This document shows, in pieces, positions 22,901 to 26,257 of a stretch of DNA of 64,000 bases. Source of the stretch: Pseudomonas entomophila (lineage in GTDB: Bacteria > Pseudomonadota > Gammaproteobacteria > Pseudomonadales > Pseudomonadaceae). The stretch spans positions 62,001 to 126,000 of the forward strand of contig NZ_JAAMQI010000011.1 in assembly GCF_013523165.1 (NCBI RefSeq), read 5' to 3'. The notes under the pieces were generated by a model, which saw nothing but the letters and a program-made list of their open reading frames with translations, ran no database searches and had not been told where the DNA came from. How positions within the stretch are numbered: position 1 is the stretch's first letter; each line of letters opens with the position of its first letter. Made by a program: the position numbers and the translations under genes.

Positions 22901-24731
22901 CACCGGCAGCGGCGGCCTGCTAGACCTGCAACTGCTCAGCGGCACCGGCGTGCGCATCAGCGCCGGTACCCTGCAGGCCGGCGAGTACCGCCTCAACTTC
23001 GTCAGCAACAGCGTCAGCGTGATCACCAACATCGACTCCAACCTGCGCCTGGACGTCACCAGCCTGACCCAGTTCCAGGGCACGGCCGGTGCGGCGATCA
23101 CCGGCAACGTGATCACCGACCTGGGTACCGATGGCACGGCCGACATCACCGGCCCGGACAACGGCGCGGTGCTGCGCGTGCAGAGCGGCAGCACCTACGT
23201 CAACGCCGGGACCGGTACGGTGGTGCAAGGCCTGTACGGCACCCTGACCCTCGATGGTCAGGGCAACTACAGCTACCGCGCCACCGGCACGGCCAGCAGT
23301 GTCGGCAAGGTCGATGTGTTCAACTACCAGCTGGTGCACCCGAACGGCCTGTCCGACACCGCGACGCTCTATGTGCGGATCGACAGCCCGCAGGCGGTCG
23401 AAGTCTGGAACAACGCCAACCTGGCGGCTCCGGCCGTGGTGGTCGACGCCACCAACGACGTGACCAGCACCAGCATCAGCCTGGCCAACCTGGAAACCAC
23501 CACCACGACCAACCTGGGGACGGTCACCTCGGTCGCGCTCACCGGCGGTTCAGGGCAGTACGGCTTCACCGTCAGCCCCAACACCGTCAGTGACCTGACC
23601 TTGACCCTGTCGTCCACCAGCCTGGCGTCGCTGGCCGGCTCGCTCAACCTGAGCCTGTCCAAGCTCAACACGGCCACTGGGCAGTACGTGCTGGTCAAGA
23701 GCTGGAACGGCGCGGCACTGGTGACCCTGGGCGGCGGTGCCCGCGGCGTGGTCATCGATGACCAGACGCCGGGCACCTACCGGGTCAACGTCAGCGTGGG
23801 CGGCCTGGCGGTGCTGACCAGCCTCAACGTCAGCCTCACCAACGTGGCCACCTACACCAACCAGTTCGTGGTCGGCAGCTACACGCCGGTGACCGGCAAC
23901 CTGCTCACCGACACCGCCGGTGGCGGCGCCGACGTGCTCGGGTCGGCCTTTACCACGCTGTCGGTGCTGGCAGCCGCCAACACCTACGTGCAGCCGGGCT
24001 ACAACGGCACCAGCATCGCCGGGACCTACGGCACCTTGCTAGTCAAGGCCGACGGCGGCTATGCCTACACCTTGAACGCCGGGCTCAGCTCGACGGTGAT
24101 CGGCCAGACGGACACCTTCACCTACCGCCTGACACACCCCAACGGCACCAGCGACACCGCCACCCTGACGGTCGGGCTGAACCAGGCCGGTGCAGTGGCG
24201 GCGCGCATGGCCCTGGCCAGCGTCGAAAGCGACGACACCGCCCTGCATGCGCTGGCGGCGTCCGACGCGCACACGCTGCTGGGGACCGACGGCAACGACA
24301 CGCTCGACGGCAGCCAGGGCGGCGCGATCACGCTCAGTGGTGGCGACGGTGACGACACCTTGATCATCAGCGACCTGAACTTCGTCTCGGTCGATGGCGG
24401 CGCCGGTACCGACACCCTGCTCTGGGCCGGTGGCGATGCGGCGATCGACCTGGGCGAACTGCAGGACCGCCTGAGTCACATCGAGGTCATCGACCTGAAC
24501 GACACCAGCGCCGTGGACCTCACGGTCAGCCTGGCCGACCTGGTGTCGATCACCGACAGCGACGCGGGCACCCTGCTGATCAAGGGCAACGATCAGGACA
24601 GCGTGCACCTGTCTGGCGACTGGAAGGCAGATGGCCTACAGGTTGCTGAAGGTCTGACCTACACTCAATACACACCACAGGAGGATCCGACTCACCAACT
24701 CTGGGTACAGAACGGCATACACGTGGTTTGA
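1995..24731 (+). CDS. lapF: Giant Bap/LapF-type biofilm adhesin (7,578 aa)
   Basis: A secreted cell-surface adhesin for cell-cell attachment and biofilm. Residues 1-125 match the BapA/Bap/LapF prefix-like domain (MENIVVADKATSQIS start). A hydrophobic stretch (FAFAGLGLLGAGG) and an Ala5-Gly12 linker follow at 123-151. About 79 Ig-like repeats of about 85 residues (core GTGEPGATVTVR and AAGNVSP) fill residues 160-6880. Two related VCBS/Bap-like C-terminal modules occupy about 6880-7130 and 7130-7400. Three RTX-type nonapeptides (GTDGNDTLD, GGDGDDTLI, GGAGTDTLL) lie near 7427-7475, and the last 100 residues would be the type I secretion signal. There is no N-terminal Sec signal. The three exporter genes follow directly. 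Start: ATG with AGGAG 5 bases upstream. P. putida KT2440 LapF is, from memory, 6,310 residues, so this allele is larger. The lapF name rests on architecture and exporter linkage. Confidence 0.85.
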   Translation: MENIVVADKATSQISNLQGNSVQLSGPGVVQMPVSPSQVASVSRSGQDLTINLKSGERVRIGNFFTADAEGNQSDVVFTGDDGVMWQAQYSTEPFDGFTFNEVDSLDELLASTDVISANQTFAFAGLGLLGAGGAAAAAGGGGGGGGGGGGTPTPVTPTAPTNLVLSPDGLSLSGTGLPGATVNVRGPDGTLLGSTVVGADGSFTVPLGTPQNNGQTVIVDQTDPTGATSDPVVITAPDTQAPAAPDNLQLSADGLTLTGTGEPGATVTVRSADGSVLGSAVVATDGTFSIGLSAPQLDGQTLTVDQTDAAGNTSTDASLTAADVTAPAAPANLAVSADGLSLTGTGEPGATVTVRGANGAVLGTAVVGADGTFSVPLGSAQTNGQTLSVEQTDAAGNVSPTASALAPTGVDAPPAPTALALSADGLTLTGRGEPGDTVTVRGANGALLGTAVVATDGTFSVSLGSAQLNGETLSVVQANPEGLVSPSATFVAADVTAPAAPTGLQVGADGLTLTGTGEPGATVTVRGPDGAVLGTAVVAANGSFTVTLGSAQLDGQALTVTQTDAAGNTSAGAVATAPTNADAPPAPADLALSADGLTLTGTGQPGNTVTVRAADGSVLGTAVVGADGTFTLTLSTAQLNGETLSAVQTNAAGLTSTATPYTAADLTAPQAPTDVQVANDGLSLSGRGEPGATVTVRNANGAVLGTAVVAADGTFTVGLGTAQLDGQSLSVVQTDAAGNVSPVVSAFAPIGADAPDAPTNLALSTDGLTLSGVGAPGNTVTVRGADGAVLGTAVVGADGTFSVSLSSAQLNGETLSAVQTNADGATSPSAAYTAADVTAPEALADLQLATDGVTLTGTGEPGATVSVRDASGNLLGSVVVQADGTFTVTLSAAQLNGQTLSVVQTDRAGNASVSSEVVAADVTAPAAPANVSVANDGLSLSGTGEPGATVTVRDATGTVLGTAIVAADGTFTVGLGTAQLEGQALTVEQRDAAGNVSSTAAAFAPIGADAPDAPTGLLLSADGLTLSGVGQPGATVTVRGADGSVLGTAVVGADGTFAVTLTTAQLNGETLTAVQADANGATSPSASYTAADVTAPDAPSALQLAADGATLTGTGEPGATVNVRDASGTLLGSAIVGADGTFSVTLSSAQLNGQTLSVDQVDRAGNASTAADVQARDVTAPQAPSDVAVSNDGLSLSGVGEPGATVTVRDANGAVLGTAVVAADGTFTVGLGTAQLEGQLLSVEQTDAAGNVSPVTSAFAPVGADAPDAPTNLALSADGLTLSGVGQPGATVTVRSANGNVLGTAVVGADGTFAVTLTTAQLDGETLTAVQADADGATSPSASYTAADVTAPQAPTDLSLSGNGLTVTGTGEPGATVTVRDASGSVLGNAVVGADGTFSVTLSSPQLNGQTLSVEQADRAGNVSASVELPVADVTAPQAPGNVVVANDGLSLSGTGEPGATVSVRDANGAVLGTAVVAADGTFTVNLDAAQLDGQALTVAQTDAAGNVSPVTSAFAPIGADAPAAPAGLTLSADGLTLSGTGEAGSTVTVRAADGSVLGTAVVAADGTFAVTLAAPQLNGETLTAVQANAAGTSPSASYTAADVTAPEAPADLALSGDGLTVTGTGEPGATVTVRGANGNVLGSATVGTDGTFSVILNSAQVDAVTLSVTQADAAGNASPASELVVADVTAPAAPTALQVATDGLSLSGLGEPGATVTVRDAAGATLGTAVVAADGTFTVTLGTAQLDGQSLSVDQTDAAGNVSPTASAFAPVGADAPDAPTGLALSADGLTLSGTGEAGDAITVRGADGQVLGRAVVGADGRFSVTLGSAQLNGETLSVVQSTPEGASSPSTALVAADVTAPSAVTGLQLADDGRTLSGTGEPGARVTVRDTAGTVLGVATVAADGTFSVPLGSVQQNGQALSVVQADAAGNASPAAALTAPDVTAPVAPSALQLATDGVTLTGSGEPGATVSVRDAQGTLLGTGLVGADGTFSLTLNRPQLDGQRLTVQQADAAGNLSSTTPLTVADLTAPNAPADLRVTTDGLSLSGRGEPGATVNVRAADGTLLGSATVAANGTFTVTLTAAQQQGQQLNVEQVDAAGNLSPSAAAFAPQGAQAPDAPTALALSSNGLILTGTGVAGATVTVRSVGGAVVGTALVGADGTFSVTLTTAQLNGETLDVRQATAGGTSSSTALVAADVTAPGALDDLVLGTDGRTLTGTGEAGATVTARAADGRLLGSALVAADGTFTLTLSTPQLDGQALSLSQTDAAGNASPSVVLDAPDVTAPAAPTDAVLNAEGRVVSGRGEPGATVTVRAADGTALGSAVVAANGVFDVTLDVPQRAGQRLTLEQTDAAGNTSAVIGLTAADTTAPVAPSNLQVTADGLSLTGTGEPGARIEVRSADGSLLGSAVVTANGTFTVSLGAAQLAGQVLSVSQTDAAGNLSPAVAATAPTGADAPAAPAGLQLSQDGLSVTGTGEAGATVTVRDANGAVLGTAVVGADGAFTLTLGTAQLDGEVLRVTQTADGQTSASISLTAPDVTAPDAPTGLALGADGLTLTGTGEPGATVTVRDAEGRSLGSAQVAADGSFRVTLDSPQLNGQTLDVEQVDRAGNLSPTTPLASADVTAPIAPTDLRVSTDGLTLDGRGEAGATVTVRGPDGTALGTAQVGTDGTFSVSLNAPQRAGQALTVEQADAAGNLSPAATAYAPQAPVDGQAPTAPGNLQISADGLTLRGTGEAGATVTVRGTDGGILGTAVVAANGTFSVPLGSAQLDGQTLAVVQTDAAGNSSPSNALSVPDVSAPLAPAGLQVSADGLSLNGTGEAGATVIVRSAAGAVLGTAVVAGDGTFVVTLNAAQVDGQVLGVTLTDRAGNVSPATAATAPIGVDAPEAPGGLQLSANGLALTGTGEVGATVTVRAADGSVLGSAVVAADGTFSVPLSAPQLDGQALTVAQVDAQGNTSPSVELVVADVTAPVAPASLQVSSDGTTLNGTGEVGAIVTVRGPNGAVLGTAVVGDDGTFSVPLATVQTGGQSLSVQQADAAGNVSSSVQATAPAGAGAPPAPAGLQLSDNGLTLTGTGAPGTLVTVRGPTGATLGTAAVAADGSFVVNLGSAQLNGERLTAVLTDAAGNRSPSADLTAPDVTAPAAPTDLSIDITGLALTGVGEPGAQVTVRAADGSPLGTALVDAQGRFTVELNTPQLAGQTLSVEQSDRAGNLSGTGTATAPSSPDAPDAPTGLFLGTTGTTLNGTGQAGATVTVRDADGNLLGSTVVAADGTFSVPLNQAQLDGQTLTVVQDDGAGNVSPSTTVQANDVTAPVAAAGVQVSADGVTLSGTGEVGASVAVRGPGGVLLGTAVVAADGSFSVPLGTPQTDGQTLSVTLTDPAGNVSPRITAQAPDGAQAPAAPSALQLSEDGLTLSGTGAAGTTVSVRGTDGILLGSATVGTDGRFSVALGSAQLDGETLNVVLTDAGGNASPSAAVVAADSTAPTLPIDLQVASDGLSLTGAGEVGATVTVRDADGTVLGSAVVAADGRFEVPLGTAQQEGQTLSVTLTDPAGNTSVPGSASAPAGADAPAAPDALQLNLAGTALSGTGVAGATVTVRAADGTVLGTATVAGDGTFRVDLASPQLDGEVLSVTQATADGTSPSVPFTSSDVTPPAAPTDLVFNDDGTRLTGSAEAGATVQVRGLGNSVLGTAVAGADGNFTLVLSPALNPGQTVSVVATDTAGNASTPAPVTAPGTPTDTVAPDAAVNVAINASGNLITGSGEIGTLVTVTNGAGVLLGTSVVGSDGAFAVVLTPAQDIGQPLSVTLTDLAGNVSTATALLAPNLIQPQAPADLAVSADGAFLTGRATPGLRIFVRSFAGRLLGSAVTAVDGTFVVSLSPGQTDGQALDVTAVDARGNVAPAETLTAPDTTPPSAVTALVISPDGGSLAGKGQAGAAVTVRDQAGITLGTGVVDDTGSFLVALAPPLAEGQAVTVVQVDTSGLPSDEAPAEAPSADAPTPATGVAIDAQGTTVTGTGTVGSTVEVRDAAGNVLGSAVVGDDGTFSVPIATPQTNGQALDVVVLNPVGESLPTPITATDSTPPAPADTLVVNPNGLVLSGQGEAGATVTVRGADGAVIATGDVGPTGSFSITLPVAQNQGERLEVTLTDASGNASTPAPVDAPNVLNPLLPGGVTLDVGGTQLSGIGQAGSTITVRDADGAVLGSATVGADGVFTVPLNTPQTNGESLSVVGTSPAGQSSDPVNLVAPDTTIPAPVTDLVVEASGDQLSGTGEPGAQVVVRDDSGAVVGTTTVAADGSFVVPLTAAPAAGQPLQVVQIDPAGNRSEPVLAVAADTTPPEALVDVAISADGSIASGTGEVGARVEVFDTDGQRVGTGQVGDNGRFQITLTPAQANGQALVLTQTDAAGNVSPDATVTAPDIQAPEVVTDLLLADDGLGLTGAGEPGATVQVRDASGAIIGTGTVEADGRFALTLDTAQLDGQALSVTQVDASDNVSPSVPLQARDITPPEPVQNLAVSANGATLTGTGEAGARVAVTGANGAALGSAIVAADGRFSLALDTAQVSGQTLTVVQTDAADNVSPSADVDAPVVLLAQPSALLLDATGTVLSGNAAAGATVEVRSADGTLLGRDTAAADGTFDVTLSAPQLDGETLQVVAIDGARTSLPVNLVAEDLTPPAPVTALQISADGTTVSGNGDPGSLVTVTRGDVTLGTATVDDNGVFVVTLDPPAVTGDALSVVASDEAGNDAPGVALDGPLGTELAPPTNLQLSADGVTLTGSATAGGTVTVLGLGGVVLGTSAVVGADGTFSLTLSPAQTNGQTLNASVTLGDQTSVSTALVAADTTAPEAPIITVVAADGSAISGRGEAGASVRVTDANGTLLGTATVSPAGVFTVTLAPAQANGQALTLTQTDAAGNVSAGVNQTAPDIQPPAAPTEVVLNAAGTVVSGRGEAGASVQVRNADGSLLAEGVVDASGAFRVTLPAPQLTGAALRVELTDAADNTSTATTLLTPDRTPPAAVTDLSVSGDGSVLVGRGEAGARVEVRDASGTLLGTATVADSGDFSVRLAPAPANGQTVEVVQVDAAGNVSVDALVNAPDISAPAALTNVVINGDGQIVTGKGEPGATVFVRGLDGTELGSALVTANGSFSVTLNPAQINAEPLTINQEDPPGNEGPAIDLIAPDLTPPAAPSELALSVNGLQFSGSAEAGSTVTVSAFDGRVLGRTVVNATGRFQLTLEQAQLDGQVLSVTARDAAGNVSPSSLLTAVDLTPPGIPMDLSVSVDGSTLSGLGEPGALISVSSASGVPSGSATVTANGTFNIPLIPPVLAGTVLSVTQSDAAGNVSGPVVITAPGELAPDTPSDLALSSNGLVLTGTGTPGSSIAVHALDGQLLGVAQVNPDGSFRVNLTTAQLNGEVLTVNASNADGINSGPNQLIAADVTPPAALTDYQLSLDGLTVIGRGETGARVIVSDANGQDLGTAVVGADGRFSVTLDSAQLNGQTLSLTQTDGAGNESAAVTLVAADRQAPLAATAVVIDQTGTLVTGVGEAGSTVRVTNAAGLVLGTGVVRVDGTFAVTLTPPQTNGQALDVTLADAAGNVSPITAATAIDTTAPLALSNLAFTGTGTSITGRGEAGAVVTARNAAGASLGTVVVGATGAFTLVLTTPQANGEAVTLVQADASGNVSPVSNLVAPDITAPLALQNVVINPAGSVVSGTGEVGAQVTVRGATGTLLGSGTVQADGSFAITLNTPQINLQALTVQQADGQGNLSPVTALTAPDLTPPAAAVNLVVAGNGTTLTGSAEAGAQVRVSRVGGEVIDTVTVGPNGTFSVTLTPALVNGEALAVVVIDPAGNLSPISNLTAPDLTAPEAVTGLAINLAGTQLSGLGEPGATVEVFLGATRLGTSTVDANGNFTVTLSPAQVNGQLLSVVQADAAGNLAAAVNLAAPDTTPPAVPTNLALAANGLAVTGSGEVGARVQVTGADQTVLGVAQVGTDGRFSVTLSSVQANGQTLTVRQVDAAGNSSPTVALQAPDTTAPIAVADLTLSVNGLVLSGTGEAGATVRVNGVGGVLGTATVGGDGTFAVTLSSPQLNGQALSLVQVDAAGNVSPSATLTARDVTPPGVPVIETSEVGFLIGTAEAGARVTVATASGAVVGTAVVEVNGSFAVIYTTPQDTGAPLTITVRDAANNVSTPLVITSPDVTPPLPVTDLSLNAGFNQLFGRGEAGATVTVRIGNGTALGSAVVGADGTFVVTLSPAASFLQVLNVTQVDASNNPSSVATITVPLVLPPETPTNLVLDPAGTTLTGRATANVRIDVFGADRTTLLGSTTVAENGTFSVQLSAPQTNGQSLTVTANIALVGPSLPAIVIAADTTPPVALTNLALNGAGTTVTGSGEAGATAVISNAAGVELGRAVVGANGLFSVTLSSAQTNGQVLSAVQIDGGANRSPVVQLTAADTTAPVLATNLALNAAGTRLTGTGEAGAVVRVTSGTTLLGLGTVAADGTFAITLTPPQTNGQSLGVTLTDAAANVSGVATLIAADTTPPVAPGNLALVGNGLQLNGTGEAGAIVSVSTAAGAALGSARVGADGNFSVLLASPQTNGQVLTVRQADAAGNLSPAVTTTAGDTTPPALAGNLAVTGNGVTLSGTGEIGAQVTVTNAAGQTLGTATVGATGQFSVTLSPPQLDGQLLNVRLTDAAQNVSAPAVITAPDTTPPVAPASATVNALGTLVSGTGIAGDRIVVKNGATDLGTAVVAANGSWSLVLNPPLTNFQALTLTQLDAAGNVSPALVVNAPDTTPPVAASGLQLSTDGLTLSGAAEVGATVSVRGLGGTVLGTAVAQANGSFSVGLRAAQINGETLTVVVTDGRGNVSPAATLVAPDIDADRPVVASDNLTTATVTLAPVTSVSNQAETFPTVIGLGFTHTFNFTVAAGTTARPTLTLTNAGVLDLSTQATYNLQVKDASGVWQTIGTTGSGGLLDLQLLSGTGVRISAGTLQAGEYRLNFVSNSVSVITNIDSNLRLDVTSLTQFQGTAGAAITGNVITDLGTDGTADITGPDNGAVLRVQSGSTYVNAGTGTVVQGLYGTLTLDGQGNYSYRATGTASSVGKVDVFNYQLVHPNGLSDTATLYVRIDSPQAVEVWNNANLAAPAVVVDATNDVTSTSISLANLETTTTTNLGTVTSVALTGGSGQYGFTVSPNTVSDLTLTLSSTSLASLAGSLNLSLSKLNTATGQYVLVKSWNGAALVTLGGGARGVVIDDQTPGTYRVNVSVGGLAVLTSLNVSLTNVATYTNQFVVGSYTPVTGNLLTDTAGGGADVLGSAFTTLSVLAAANTYVQPGYNGTSIAGTYGTLLVKADGGYAYTLNAGLSSTVIGQTDTFTYRLTHPNGTSDTATLTVGLNQAGAVAARMALASVESDDTALHALAASDAHTLLGTDGNDTLDGSQGGAITLSGGDGDDTLIISDLNFVSVDGGAGTDTLLWAGGDAAIDLGELQDRLSHIEVIDLNDTSAVDLTVSLADLVSITDSDAGTLLIKGNDQDSVHLSGDWKADGLQVAEGLTYTQYTPQEDPTHQLWVQNGIHVV
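2472..22632 (+). repeat. About 79 tandem Ig-like coding repeats, period about 255 bp
   Basis: Counting by eye the unit start (A/P-P-x-A-P followed by a beta strand, then DGLTLTGTGEPG) gives 79 units. Units 1-41 all open with an AP linker. From unit 42 (near 12959) many open with PP (DTTPP or DVTPP). Units 7-21 form super-repeats of three. Length per unit varies slightly, with occasional longer linkers (for example near 10130 and 13210). The repeats encode protein and are not mobile DNA. Confidence 0.85.
4000..7590 (+). repeat. Higher-order three-domain super-repeats inside the adhesin (period about 766 bp)
   Basis: Unit types recur in the order NDGLSLSG, GADAPDAPT, then an APEAPADL/DAPSALQL type. 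The first member begins near 4000, 4762, 5529, 6296 and 7061, giving spacings of 762, 767, 767 and 765 bp. This points to block duplication of three Ig domains rather than single-unit growth. Confidence 0.65.
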
Positions 24732-24740
24732 CACAAGGAC

Positions 24741-24778
24741 GGCGTCGCACGCCAGACCGGGGGCCACCCCGGCCTGGC
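24741..24778 (+). terminator. Two consecutive hairpins between the adhesin gene and its exporter genes
   Basis: GGCGT-CGC-ACGCC (24741-24753) overlaps the foot of a second stem, GCCAGA-CCGGGG-GCCA-CCCCGG-CCTGGC (24751-24778). No T-tract follows, so this is not a classic intrinsic terminator. It could weaken read-through or act as an RNA stability/processing element that sets the adhesin:exporter ratio. Confidence 0.45.
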
Positions 24779-24811
24779 GCGCTGCGTCAGTATTATCAGT
24801 AAGGGAATAAT

Positions 24812-26257
24812 GTGATCTCAGCCTATGCCGGAAGTAACTGCCGTACCGTGCCTTTCGTTCTGCTGACGACCCTGGCACTGCTCATCCCTCGCGCCGCCTC
24901 GGCGGCCGACGACACGATAGACCCTGCGTTGCTCGACCTGAGCCCGCAACGACTTCACCAGGCGCCGGCCAGCCGTGCCGCCGCCGCCCCCCGGTTGCCG
25001 ACCGGCGCCGACGGCCCGCGCCTGAGCCTGGACCAGGCCATCGGCCAGGCCATCGCCTGGCACCCGGACATCGCCCAGGCGGTGGCCGACCTCTACCAGC
25101 AAGGCGAAGGCATCAACGTCGCCGAGGCGGGTTACTACCCCCAGATCAGCGGCGGCATCCGCACCGGCATGGACACCGGTTACGGCGGCGACCGCAACAC
25201 CCAGGCGCTGAACATCTCGCTCAAGCAGATGCTCTACGACTTCGGCAAGGTGGACAACACCGTCGAATCGGCCAAGGCCCGCGCCGCCCGCGCCCAGGCG
25301 CAGATCCTGCTGGCCATCGACCAGACCGGGCGCCAGACCGCCTATGCCTGGATCGAGGTGCAGCGCTACGCCCAGCTGATCGACATCGCCCGCCAGCAGA
25401 TCGACGGCGTCGGCCGCATCGTCGAGCTGGCTCGCCAGCGCAGTGAACTGGGCGCCAGCGCCCGTTCCGACTTCATCCAGGCCCAGTCCCGGGCCGACGG
25501 CGCGGTGGCCATGCTGCAGGACTACAAGGCCCAGTACGCCCGCTGGCAGGCCGCCCTGGGGGCCCTGATCGGCCGCACCACGGCCGTGGAGGTGACCGAC
25601 GACTTTCCGCCCGGGCCGACCGCGGCCTGCGAACGCCAGCCGCCGAACACCGACCTGCTGCCCGCCGTGCTGGTGGCCCAGGCGCAACGCAGCGAAGCCC
25701 AGGCGGACCTGGCCCGGGCACGGGCCGAGGCCTACCCGACGCTGTCGCTGGAGCCAAGCGTCAACCACTACCTGGACAGCAGCTACAACGACAACAACCC
25801 TGCCATCGACCGCACCCAGGCCGGGATCTACCTGAGCCTGGAGGTGCCGATCTACCAGGGCGGCGCGATCAGCGCCCGCAGCCGCGCAGCCGGCCATGCC
25901 CTGACCGCCGCCGATGCCGCCCAGGACACCGCCGTGCTGCAGGCCAGCCAGGGCCTGGCCGAAGCCCGGGTGCAGACCTCCAGCCTGGCGCGCCGCCAGG
26001 CCGCCTTGCGGCAGCGCCAGGAAGGCATTCGCCAGGCGCGGGTGCTGTATGGCCAGCAGTACCTGGACCTGGGCACCCGCCCGCTGCTCGACCTGCTCAA
26101 CGCCGAGCAGGAGATCTACCAGTCCCGATTCGAACTGGCCGGCACCCAGGCCGATCTGCGTCGCCTGCAGATCGACTGCCTGTACAACAGCGGTGGCTTT
26201 CGCCGCGCCTTCGGCCTTGAAGACCGCCTGGTACAAGGCGTGAGGATTCTGCCATGA
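24812..26257 (+). CDS. TolC-family outer membrane protein of a type I secretion system
   Basis: The outer-membrane channel of the adhesin exporter (LapE/TolC role). Start is GTG at 24812; the ATG two bases upstream is followed immediately by a stop. Residues 1-31 form a signal peptide with a long hydrophobic core ending ASA-A. The mature protein has the duplicated coiled-coil layout of outer membrane efflux proteins (LSLDQAIGQAIAWHPDIAQA near the N terminus; a repeated helical half after about residue 290), and its 481 residues fit the family. Its stop overlaps the ABC gene start by 4 bases, indicating translational coupling. It lies 80 bases after the adhesin gene, so adhesin secretion is the likely job. 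Confidence 0.85.
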   Translation: MISAYAGSNCRTVPFVLLTTLALLIPRAASAADDTIDPALLDLSPQRLHQAPASRAAAAPRLPTGADGPRLSLDQAIGQAIAWHPDIAQAVADLYQQGEGINVAEAGYYPQISGGIRTGMDTGYGGDRNTQALNISLKQMLYDFGKVDNTVESAKARAARAQAQILLAIDQTGRQTAYAWIEVQRYAQLIDIARQQIDGVGRIVELARQRSELGASARSDFIQAQSRADGAVAMLQDYKAQYARWQAALGALIGRTTAVEVTDDFPPGPTAACERQPPNTDLLPAVLVAQAQRSEAQADLARARAEAYPTLSLEPSVNHYLDSSYNDNNPAIDRTQAGIYLSLEVPIYQGGAISARSRAAGHALTAADAAQDTAVLQASQGLAEARVQTSSLARRQAALRQRQEGIRQARVLYGQQYLDLGTRPLLDLLNAEQEIYQSRFELAGTQADLRRLQIDCLYNSGGFRRAFGLEDRLVQGVRILP

